From Fibrobacter sp. (GTDB lineage Bacteria > Fibrobacterota > Fibrobacteria > Fibrobacterales > Fibrobacteraceae), in NCBI GenBank assembly GCA_017475045.1, contig JAFVGH010000132.1:1-34003 (forward strand): a DNA stretch of 34,003 bases, given 5' to 3'. The translations under genes were made by a program, and so were the position numbers. Under the pieces are notes generated by a model that made no database searches, was not told the origin of the DNA, and saw only the letters and a list, made by a program, of their open reading frames with translations. Positions 6,933 through 13,391 of the stretch are shown piece by piece. Numbering within the stretch: position 1 is the stretch's first letter; every line of letters starts with the position of its first letter.

Positions 6933-8612
6933 ATGAAAAAATTATTGTGGACATCGGCTATGGCGCTTGCCGCCGTGGCATGCCTTACCGCCTGCGATGA
7001 TACATCCAGCAGCTCCTACGAGATTCCTACGTACAAGAGCGATACGACGCTCCCGGATACCTGCTCCATGGAAGTGGCCAAGGTGGACACTGCCTACTAC
7101 GCCTGCTTTGAGAACAAGTGGGTAGAGGTGACGGACAGTGCCACTGTCGAACAGCTCAAGGAAGGCCTGGACGAAGAGGAAATCAAGGCCAAACTCGAAG
7201 AACTTGAAACTCTGCTTGTAAAGCCGGCCAACAACACCCCGAAGCCTACTTCTTCTAGCGCTCAAAGCGAAGTTGAAGGTTCTGACGACGAAGAAGATTC
7301 TAGCTCGTCTTCCGAAGAGGAAGAACCCTCCAGCAGTTCCAAGAAAAAGAAGAACAAGGACAAGGATGATTCCGGCAGCGGTTCCGGCGAAGGCGGTTCA
7401 GGTTCCGGCGAAGAAACCGTAAAGAAATGCGGAGATGTGACCTACGACCCCAAGACCCAGGTTTGTGGTGATGGCGACAAGGTGCTCCCCAAGTGTGGAA
7501 AAAGTGGCTACGATCCCGAAACCCAGGTTTGCGGCGAAGGCAACCAGGTCCTTTCCAAGTGCGGTGAAAGCGGTTATGACCCCAAGACCCAGTATTGCAA
7601 GGATGGCACTACTCCTATGGATTTGTCCAAGTGTGGTGAAACCACTTATAACCCCGAAGATCGGTTCTGCTACGCTGATGAACATGTCTTTGATAAATGC
7701 GGTACAAAATCTTATAATGTCCTAAAGGAGTATTGCGAAGGAAACGCTGTTAAAAGTTATGTCATTACAAAATCAGCTGATGTCGTTGAGATTGGAGAGA
7801 CTTTGATTGTAGAAATCAACAAGGTCTTCTCTGCAACAGTAGCTCTAAAGGCTCAAGACGAAAGCTATGTTGGCTATACTTCTGTCGATAATGGAACTGG
7901 TGGACTGAAGATTTCAGTTACTAACAAGGAAGCCCTTGCAACAGGAACAAAAACTGTAACCTTGAATATTGTCATGAACAATCAAGGCTATGTCTTTGTT
8001 ACCCCGGTTGAATTGAATGTAGCCCCCAAAACCGCCACTTGCGGGACGAAACAGTATAGCACTAAGACGCAATTCTGTGATACCCGTGGATCAGGCACTG
8101 TTTATAAGAAAGTCACTATCGGCACCCAGACTTGGATGGCCGAGAATTTGAACTATGTGACGGGAAGCGGTAGTATATGCCGTGGAACGAAGGTTTCTGG
8201 ATGCGAATATGGTCGCTTTTACACAAAGGCTGTTGCGCTAAGCACGACTACTCCAATTTGTCCTAGTGGCTGGCATTTGCCGAGCGTAAAAGAGGTTAAA
8301 ACGTTGGTAGCTAAGGTTGATGGAGTCTCAAGTTTTTCAACAAACAATACCGCAGGAAAAAAGCTGAAAACTCAGAAAGGCTGGACTTCTGGCGACGGAA
8401 CCGATATTTATGGTTTTTCCTTGGTGCCTGCGGGATATACGAATTCGGAAGGGGAATATTCGTCTGAAGGTTTGACAGCGATGTTTTGGCTGTCTGACAT
8501 TTCAGGAAGTTATTATTACTATGTAATAGTAGGTGGAGACGAAGCGCTCACCATTAGGGATTTTGCTGTTACTGCCGTGGCTGAACGCAATGTGCGCTGC
8601 ATCAAGGACTAA
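6933..8612 (+). CDS. FISUMP-domain lipoprotein with cysteine repeats
   Basis: This secreted lipoprotein has 559 residues. Its signal peptide ends in the lipobox LTAC, with lipidated Cys21. Then come a Cys-pair segment (C44/C58, YYACFENKWVEV), an acidic Ser-rich linker (107-160), and five tandem units in which CG and a second Cys are exactly 12 residues apart (C166/178, 188/200, 210/222, 234/246, 256/268). A probable Ig-like beta domain (about 272-365) and a sixth Cys unit (C370/382) follow. The C-terminal FISUMP domain (about 388-558) has QTWMAENLNY and CPSGWHLPS. The family is expanded in Fibrobacter and its molecular role is not established; surface binding is likely. The DNA becomes visibly more AT-rich from about 7690, inside the gene, which hints at domain shuffling. 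The Shine-Dalgarno is AAGGAG at 6921. Confidence 0.92.
   Translation: MKKLLWTSAMALAAVACLTACDDTSSSSYEIPTYKSDTTLPDTCSMEVAKVDTAYYACFENKWVEVTDSATVEQLKEGLDEEEIKAKLEELETLLVKPANNTPKPTSSSAQSEVEGSDDEEDSSSSSEEEEPSSSSKKKKNKDKDDSGSGSGEGGSGSGEETVKKCGDVTYDPKTQVCGDGDKVLPKCGKSGYDPETQVCGEGNQVLSKCGESGYDPKTQYCKDGTTPMDLSKCGETTYNPEDRFCYADEHVFDKCGTKSYNVLKEYCEGNAVKSYVITKSADVVEIGETLIVEINKVFSATVALKAQDESYVGYTSVDNGTGGLKISVTNKEALATGTKTVTLNIVMNNQGYVFVTPVELNVAPKTATCGTKQYSTKTQFCDTRGSGTVYKKVTIGTQTWMAENLNYVTGSGSICRGTKVSGCEYGRFYTKAVALSTTTPICPSGWHLPSVKEVKTLVAKVDGVSSFSTNNTAGKKLKTQKGWTSGDGTDIYGFSLVPAGYTNSEGEYSSEGLTAMFWLSDISGSYYYYVIVGGDEALTIRDFAVTAVAERNVRCIKD
7428..7736 (+). repeat. Tandem CG-x10-C cysteine repeats
   Basis: Five consecutive protein units, each with two cysteines exactly 12 residues apart, are encoded here; unit periods are 22, 22, 24 and 22 residues. 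A sixth unit lies apart at 8040-8078. The consensus is K-C-G-x3-Y-x-P-x-T-Q-x-C. The pattern suggests small disulfide-bonded loops. Confidence 0.8.
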
Positions 8613-8652
8613 GACTGGCATAAGCTAGAAGCCGTATTATGTACGGCATGAC

Positions 8653-8693
8653 AAACAAACACCCGAGGTTCACTGAACCCCGGGTGTTTGTTT
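8653..8693 (+). terminator. Terminator of the FISUMP gene
   Basis: A long stem of about 19 bp (8653-8671 with 8675-8693) with a 3-nt loop has one mismatch. Its inner 25 nt equal the glnN terminator core. The A-rich left flank and T-rich right flank could let it work in both directions. Confidence 0.88.
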
Positions 8694-8701
8694 ATAATTA
8701 C

Positions 8702-8707
8702 TACATT
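8702..8707 (+). promoter_or_regulatory. -10-like box TACATT of the repeat-protein gene
   Basis: It follows the terminator closely; an alternative TATAAT is at 8693-8698. In both cases the expected -35 region falls in the hairpin. The Shine-Dalgarno AAGGGGG is at 8722-8728, before ATG 8733. Confidence 0.4.
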
Positions 8708-8732
8708 TCCCCACTACTACCAAGGGGGTCTT

Positions 8733-9086
8733 ATGCAAGATGCAGAACGTGATGAACGCATATCCGAACTTGTGAAGAAGGACCAGGAGCACGATGCCCG
8801 TCTGGATGCACAGGCCGAGAAGGACTATGAACACGACCTGCGTATCGATTCCCTCTACAGCAAGGAAAGGGAGCAGGAATTCAAGTTGAAGGCCCAGGTG
8901 GCTAAGGATGCGGAACACGATTTCCGCTTGAATTCCGTGGACTCAAAGAACGAGGAGCAGGATTCGGAACTGCATCGCCAGTCCATCAAGGACCGCGAGC
9001 ACGATATTCGTTTGGAGGCCCTGGAAAAGCTTTACGCGGACCTGGCCGCCCGTGTGGAATTTCTGGAATCGCAACTGAAAAGGTAG
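8733..9086 (+). CDS. 14-residue-repeat coiled-coil-like protein, unknown function
   Basis: This small, highly charged protein of 117 residues has no signal peptide or membrane helix. Almost all of it (residues 2-99) is seven tandem 14-residue units; Lys marks the start of units 2-7 at exactly 16, 30, 44, 58, 72 and 86. The consensus is K-D-x-E-H-D-x-R-L, with EHD sometimes replaced by EQE or EQD. Fourteen is two heptads, so a long helix or coiled coil is likely, and the regular His/Asp/Glu pattern could bind metal or a partner. The tail, LEALEKLYADLAARVEFLES, looks like an ordinary coiled coil. I do not recognise the family. ATG 8733 is chosen for its AAGGGGG Shine-Dalgarno; the EF-G-like gene starts 8 nt after the stop, so the two are probably co-translated. 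Confidence 0.8.
   Translation: MQDAERDERISELVKKDQEHDARLDAQAEKDYEHDLRIDSLYSKEREQEFKLKAQVAKDAEHDFRLNSVDSKNEEQDSELHRQSIKDREHDIRLEALEKLYADLAARVEFLESQLKR
8736..9029 (+). repeat. Seven tandem 42-bp units encoding 14-residue repeats
   Basis: Unit spacing is exactly 42 bp. Protein similarity between units is strong, while the DNA copies have diverged. Confidence 0.85.
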
Positions 9087-9094
9087 GCGCCAAG

Positions 9095-11080
9095 GTGTCG
9101 CAGCCTGTCCGCAATATCGCCATCCTTGCCCACGTGGATGCGGGCAAGACTACCCTGTCGGAACGGATTCTGTTCACGGCTGGGGAGGTGCGTCGCCCGG
9201 GGCGTGTGGAAGAGGGCCTTGCCACTATGGACTACCTGCCCGAAGAGAAGGACAGGGGTATTACCATTGAGAGTGGCGTCGCCCATTTTGAGTGGAAAGA
9301 CACTTGGTTCAATTTTATCGACACGCCGGGACACGTGGACTTTGGTGCCGAGGTAGATACGGCCTTGACGGCCGTGGAAGGCGCCATTCTGGTGGTGAGT
9401 GCTGCCAGCGGCGTGGAGACTCAGACGGTAGCCGCTTTCAAGAAACTGCGGGAAGCCGGTGTGCGGACAATCCTGTTCGTGAACAAGTTGGACAACCCTG
9501 ATTATTCTCTGGACGAGACGCTGATCAACATTGAAGAAGTGTTGGGAGTGCGTCCGGTACTGATGACCCTGCCCGAGTATCGGGAGGGCAAGATGACGGG
9601 TGTGTTGGACGTGCTGAGCAAGAGCCGCCTGGAGCATTCCGAGTCGGGCGAAGAGGTGGTGGATGACGGCTGGAACGTGGAAGACGGTTGGGACCAGGCT
9701 CACGACTTGAAAAAGCACTACGCCGAGGCGGTGGAGTTTGCCAGCAATTTTGATGACGAAATTCTGAAGCTTGCCATGGAAGGTAAGCCGGTGCCGCCGA
9801 AGATGTTATTGCGGGGTCTGAAGGCTTTGGCGGCAAGCGATGATTACGCCCTGTGCTATGCAGGTTCTGCCATGGACGGATTCGGCGTGCGGAGCCTTGT
9901 GACGGCACTGACCTTCTTTTTGCCTGAGGTGCCGGCTTTTGGCGAGGGCGAACTTGGACAGGTTATACGCCTTAGGTATTTCAAGGGTGTGGGGGAGATT
10001 TCCATTTTCCGTAGTCACACCGACATGGAACGCAAGGAGTGGCCCGCCGGTTTTGAGTTCTCGAGACTGAAGGCGAACTTGCTTGTGCCTGTGGACGAAA
10101 TCCGTTCGGGGGATATCTATGCCATGCGGGCCCCCTTCGAGACGGAACTGGGGGAAGTGATCGGGATAGACGGGCGTGGGGAGGAGATGCCCCGTCAAGC
10201 GGGGCATGACATTGTGGATGAACAACCTCATTCCTCAATTCGCGACAGGTATCAGCCCCTGCTACAGACTCGCGTGGAGTGCCTGGGTTCCGAAGATTTC
10301 TTGCATGTGGACAAGAGCCTGGATATGCTTGGCCGTATGGACCCCAGTTTCCGTGTACAGAAGGACGATGGGGGATTCTGGTATCTGCATACGGTGGGCG
10401 AGGTGCAGCTGGACGTGTTGCTTTCGCGCCTCAAGCGGGAATTCGGCTGCGAAGTGAAGGCGGGTAGCCCCGAGGTCCGTTGGCAGGAACGGTTGTGCCG
10501 CGAGGTGGGCCCTGTGGAGAATTCTTTCCAGTTGGGACCCCACAAGATTTCTATTAAACTGTCTGCAACTCCGTTAGAAGGCGATGCCCACGATATACGG
10601 CTTGCGGCCGAGTTTCTGGAAACTGCCCCTCGTGAGATTCTGGCCGGGGTCCGTTCGGCGCTGTTGGAGTCTGCCGAGATTGGAATTCTCGGGAAGGGGG
10701 CTCTGGTCGGCGTGCGCTTTGAGGTTCACGAGTTTACTTGGACTGAAGGCGCTCTCCCGCCCATGATCAAGAAGGCCTGTGCCGATGCAGTCACAAAACT
10801 GATCAGGCCTGCTGACGTGGAACTTTACGAGCCCATCATGGAACTTTCGGTGGAATGCCCCGTGAACTTTGCCGGACTGGTGACCGGTGACATTCAGTCA
10901 CGAGACGGCAAGGTTAAAGAAATCGGTGGAGATGGAAAGACCCATTTCTTGAAGGCGGACATTCCCTTGCGCAAAATTTTTGGCTACGCCACAGGCGTGC
11001 GCAGCATCAGCAAGGGCACGGCCCTTTACAGCATGAAATTGCTGGGCTACAGGGAGATTCCGGCTCGGAGGCCGGAATGA
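9095..11080 (+). CDS. EF-G-like translational GTPase (EF-G paralogue / ribosome-protection type)
   Basis: This GTPase of 661 residues belongs to the EF-G/TetM superfamily. G1 is AHVDAGKTT (12-20), G2 includes DRGITI (53-58), G3 is DTPGH (76-80), and G4 is NKLD (130-133). The downstream domains include the EF-G-type domain III-V segments, for example LHTVGEVQLDVLLSRLKREF and a C-terminal ATGVRSISKGTALYSM. It is shorter than canonical EF-G (about 700) and closer in length to ribosome-protection proteins (about 640), but nothing here shows antibiotic resistance. A role on the ribosome (an accessory EF-G2 or rescue factor) is inferred. The start is GTG at 9095, 8 nt after the repeat-protein stop. 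The last residues and TGA stop are supplied by a palindromic repeat at 11054-11082. Confidence 0.85.
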   Translation: MSQPVRNIAILAHVDAGKTTLSERILFTAGEVRRPGRVEEGLATMDYLPEEKDRGITIESGVAHFEWKDTWFNFIDTPGHVDFGAEVDTALTAVEGAILVVSAASGVETQTVAAFKKLREAGVRTILFVNKLDNPDYSLDETLINIEEVLGVRPVLMTLPEYREGKMTGVLDVLSKSRLEHSESGEEVVDDGWNVEDGWDQAHDLKKHYAEAVEFASNFDDEILKLAMEGKPVPPKMLLRGLKALAASDDYALCYAGSAMDGFGVRSLVTALTFFLPEVPAFGEGELGQVIRLRYFKGVGEISIFRSHTDMERKEWPAGFEFSRLKANLLVPVDEIRSGDIYAMRAPFETELGEVIGIDGRGEEMPRQAGHDIVDEQPHSSIRDRYQPLLQTRVECLGSEDFLHVDKSLDMLGRMDPSFRVQKDDGGFWYLHTVGEVQLDVLLSRLKREFGCEVKAGSPEVRWQERLCREVGPVENSFQLGPHKISIKLSATPLEGDAHDIRLAAEFLETAPREILAGVRSALLESAEIGILGKGALVGVRFEVHEFTWTEGALPPMIKKACADAVTKLIRPADVELYEPIMELSVECPVNFAGLVTGDIQSRDGKVKEIGGDGKTHFLKADIPLRKIFGYATGVRSISKGTALYSMKLLGYREIPARRPE

Positions 11081-11082
11081 CG
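11054..11082 (+). repeat. Palindromic repeat (GAGATT...AATGAC) closing the EF-G-like gene
   Basis: The perfect 8-bp stem ATTCCGGC/GCCGGAAT (11057-11064 with 11071-11078) has a 6-nt loop and is framed by GAGATT and AATGAC. It supplies the last codons and the TGA stop, and it lies between convergent genes, where it could slow transcription from both sides. Confidence 0.7.
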
Positions 11083-11089
11083 CAGAACG

Positions 11090-11980
11090 TTACATCCTGG
11101 CCATCTTGGCGCGACGGCGGAAGTGCTCGATAAGCGGGGCCACGGTTTCCTTGAAGTCGTCGTGGGTCTCGATGCGCACGAAGTCGATGGACATGCGCTG
11201 GAACAGTTCCTTGGTGGCCTTGCCCTGGCGCTTTGCCTCCCGGGCAAAAGCCTCGCGGAAGGTGGCATCTCCGGTATCGATTAGGAGGGTCTCTCCGGTT
11301 TCGGGATCTTCCAGTTCCACAAGGCCTGCAGGCGGCAGCTCCGTTTCTCGCGGGTCTACCACGGAGACCGCAAGCACGTCGTGGCGCTTGCGCAGAATCT
11401 TGAAGGCGTTCTCGAAACCCTGATCCAGAAAGTCGCTCATCACCACGACCACGGCACGGCGGTTCAGGATCTTGCCGGCGTATTCCAGCGCCACCTGGGT
11501 ATTGGTGCCGTGGTGCTGCGGCTTGAAGTAAAGGATTTCACGGATAAGCCGCAGCACGTGCTTGCGGCCTTTCTCTGGCGGAATAAAAAGTTCCACCTGG
11601 TCAGTGTAAATCAGCAGGCCCACCTTGTCGTTGTTCTTGATGGCGGCGAAGGCGAGGAGGGCGGTGAGGGTGGCCATGACTTCGCCCTTCATCTGCTTGC
11701 CGGAGCCGAATTCCGAACTGCTGGAGGCGTCGACCATGAGGAGCATGGTCATCTCGCGCTCTTCGATAAACTTCTTGACGTAGGGGGAGCCGGTGCGGGC
11801 TGTCACGTTCCAGTCGATGGTACGCACATCGTCGCCGGGCATGTATTCGCGCACTTCGCTGAATTCCATGCCGTTCCCTTTGAAGGAACTGTGGTAGGCG
11901 CCGGTCATGACGGTGTCCAGCGTTCCGCGTACGGAAAGCTCAATGCGGCTGACTGTCTTTAGAACTTCTTTGTCTAGCAT
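11090..11980 (-). CDS. DUF58 family protein (VWA-like)
   Basis: This protein of 296 residues contains the DUF58 signature: EFSEVREYMPGDDVRTIDWN, then ARTGSPYVKKF and EER. The segment VDASSSSEF gives a MIDAS-type D-x-S-x-S metal site, as in von Willebrand A domains, and VVVMSDFLD is a later strand of the same fold. Such proteins are usually encoded next to a MoxR AAA+ ATPase and act in assembly or activation of protein complexes; no moxR is in this window. The family typically starts with M-L-D, matching ATG 11980. ATG 11989 would add three residues but lies next to the TATATT box. No clear Shine-Dalgarno is present. The gene is convergent with the EF-G-like gene, with 9 nt between stops. Confidence 0.88.
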   Translation of the reverse strand: MLDKEVLKTVSRIELSVRGTLDTVMTGAYHSSFKGNGMEFSEVREYMPGDDVRTIDWNVTARTGSPYVKKFIEEREMTMLLMVDASSSSEFGSGKQMKGEVMATLTALLAFAAIKNNDKVGLLIYTDQVELFIPPEKGRKHVLRLIREILYFKPQHHGTNTQVALEYAGKILNRRAVVVVMSDFLDQGFENAFKILRKRHDVLAVSVVDPRETELPPAGLVELEDPETGETLLIDTGDATFREAFAREAKRQGKATKELFQRMSIDFVRIETHDDFKETVAPLIEHFRRRAKMARM

Positions 11981-11989
11981 TTCGCCCAT

Positions 11990-11995
11990 AATATA
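11990..11995 (-). promoter_or_regulatory. -10-like box TATATT, 9 nt before the DUF58 gene
   Basis: On the minus strand it sits in TTTGTATATTATGGG. The spacing to ATG 11980 is 9 nt, again the leaderless arrangement. Confidence 0.42.
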
Positions 11996-12020
11996 CAAAG
12001 TTTACGGCTGTGAGGCAAAC

Positions 12021-12138
12021 GGGGGTGTTGCGGGGGGAGAACCCCCGCTAGAAGGGGTAGCGGATGACACGGCTAGATGGCGGGGTGGGACCCGCCATGA
12101 CGACGTGGCAGAAGCGAGGGGAAGGCTTTCCCCTAACC
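12021..12138. repeat. GC-rich intergenic hairpin array (copy 1)
   Basis: The 170-bp gap between two minus-strand genes is filled by three hairpins: GCGGGGG/CCCCCGC (about 12030-12048), TGGCGGG/CCCGCCA (12078-12097, itself a GAT...ATGAC-type palindrome at 12075-12103), and AGGGGAA/TTCCCCT (12117-12134). The left part (GTTGCGGGG, then a C-run and GGGGTAGC) and the right part (GCGAGGGG, AGGCTT, C-run) recur at 25487-25566. It may act as 3' processing or termination signal for the sugar transferase gene. No coding potential seen. Confidence 0.7.
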
Positions 12139-12150
12139 ACTAACCACTGA

Positions 12151-13323
12151 CTAATACGCGCCTTCGCCCTTGAACACGACCTTGAAGGTCTTGAGGATCA
12201 GCTTGAAGTCGTCGGCCAGCTTGCCGCCACGGCGGATGTAGTCGTTGTCCAGACGCATCTGCCCTTCGAAGGAGATGTTGCTGCGGCCACTGACCTGCCA
12301 AAGGCAAGTGAGTCCAGGAGTCACAGAAAGACGCATGCGGTGCCAGGGTTCATAGGTGGCCACTTCTTCGGGCAGAGGCGGACGCGGCCCTACGATGGAC
12401 ATGTCCCCGTTGATGATGTTCACCAGCTGTGGCAGTTCGTCGAGACTGAACTTGCGGAGAATACGCCCAAAGGGATAGATGCGGGGGTCGTTCTTCATCT
12501 TGAAGGTCTTGCCACCGGTTTCGTTCAGGGCCATGAGTTCCTTTTTGCGTTCTTCGGCATCTACGTACATGCTGCGGAACTTGTACATGGTGAACAGGGA
12601 CCCGTTCTTGCCCACGCGGGTTTGCTTGAATATGATGGGCCCCTTGGGGTCGCTGATCTTTACGGCCAGGGCGCAGAACAGAAGCACCGGGGATAAAATG
12701 ATTAGGCCCAGCAGGGCTCCCGTAAAGTCTACACAACGCTTGATGATATGTCTGAAGCGGATCTTGTGGGGGTGAGGCCAAATGTGGTCTAGGTTCAGAC
12801 GAGCGAGCGAGAAGAAACTCCCGTTGGTGTTGTTAAATTCCTTGATGGTGTCGGCCAGTTCCAGGTTGTCCTTTTCCTGGAGGCCGGTATAGAGGTAGGC
12901 CTTGAAGATGGGCTTCTTGGGCTTGTGCCGCAGGTTCTGGATAAGGCCCGCGTCGTTTAACCTGTGGAGAATCTCTTTCCGGATGTTTTCCAGGGTGGAC
13001 AGGTCCGAATTCAGCAGGATGACGCCGATGCCGTTACCGTCGGAAAGGTAACCGATGACGTCGATGAACCTGAGATGGGAAAACATGGTGAGCAGGCTGA
13101 TACGCCAGGTCTGCTCGACCGTCTGGTTTGGCCATGCCCAGCCCAGCAGGTCGAACTGGTGGGCGTAAATCTGGATAAAGATGAAGGGCTTGCGGGTGCG
13201 GTTCGCCCGTAGGAACTCCTCGTTCAGCCGTGCCCTGAAAAGTCGGGCCGGATAGACGATGTTTTTCAGCCGCTGCTCCGTCAATATGGAGTCGATGGCT
13301 GGATTTACCGATTCCTGTTCCAT
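12151..13323 (-). CDS. Sugar transferase with degenerate GGDEF-like N-terminal domain
   Basis: This protein has 390 residues. The C-terminal half (about 190-390) is a bacterial sugar transferase (PF02397 type). It has one membrane segment (about 200-222), KFRSM (248-252), SLDELPQL (293-300), GDMSIVGPRPPLPEE (306-320), PGLTCLWQVSGRS (336-348) and DNDYI. These enzymes move a sugar-1-phosphate onto undecaprenyl phosphate to start polysaccharide synthesis. The N-terminal half (about 25-175) is soluble; LRFIDVIGYLSDGNGIGVIL (84-103) resembles the core of a nucleotide-cyclase/GGDEF fold without the GGDEF residues. ATG 13323 lies 7 nt after a TATATT box and has no Shine-Dalgarno; a TTG 18 codons upstream is less likely. 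The gene is divergent from hom. Confidence 0.88.
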   Translation of the reverse strand: MEQESVNPAIDSILTEQRLKNIVYPARLFRARLNEEFLRANRTRKPFIFIQIYAHQFDLLGWAWPNQTVEQTWRISLLTMFSHLRFIDVIGYLSDGNGIGVILLNSDLSTLENIRKEILHRLNDAGLIQNLRHKPKKPIFKAYLYTGLQEKDNLELADTIKEFNNTNGSFFSLARLNLDHIWPHPHKIRFRHIIKRCVDFTGALLGLIILSPVLLFCALAVKISDPKGPIIFKQTRVGKNGSLFTMYKFRSMYVDAEERKKELMALNETGGKTFKMKNDPRIYPFGRILRKFSLDELPQLVNIINGDMSIVGPRPPLPEEVATYEPWHRMRLSVTPGLTCLWQVSGRSNISFEGQMRLDNDYIRRGGKLADDFKLILKTFKVVFKGEGAY

Positions 13324-13330
13324 AACCCCA

Positions 13331-13336
13331 AATATA
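13331..13336 (-). promoter_or_regulatory. -10-like box TATATT, 7 nt before the sugar transferase ATG
   Basis: On the minus strand it sits in TTTGCTATATTTGGGGTT followed directly by ATG. The arrangement suits a leaderless transcript. Confidence 0.5.
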
Positions 13337-13353
13337 GCAAATAGTAATTTTTC

Positions 13354-13359
13354 TAAATT
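13354..13359 (+). promoter_or_regulatory. -10-like box TAAATT of hom
   Basis: It sits in TTTTTCTAAATTATC, 32 nt before the hom start. A GGAG Shine-Dalgarno is at 13381-13384, so this is a leadered promoter back to back with a leaderless one. Confidence 0.5.
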
Positions 13360-13391
13360 ATCCGCCGTAAAATTCAAAACGGAGACGCCTT

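Noticed and set aside
9095..11080. Tetracycline resistance (TetM-like) protein
   Set aside because: Length is intermediate and GTPase motifs are shared across the superfamily; nothing in the sequence or context supports resistance.
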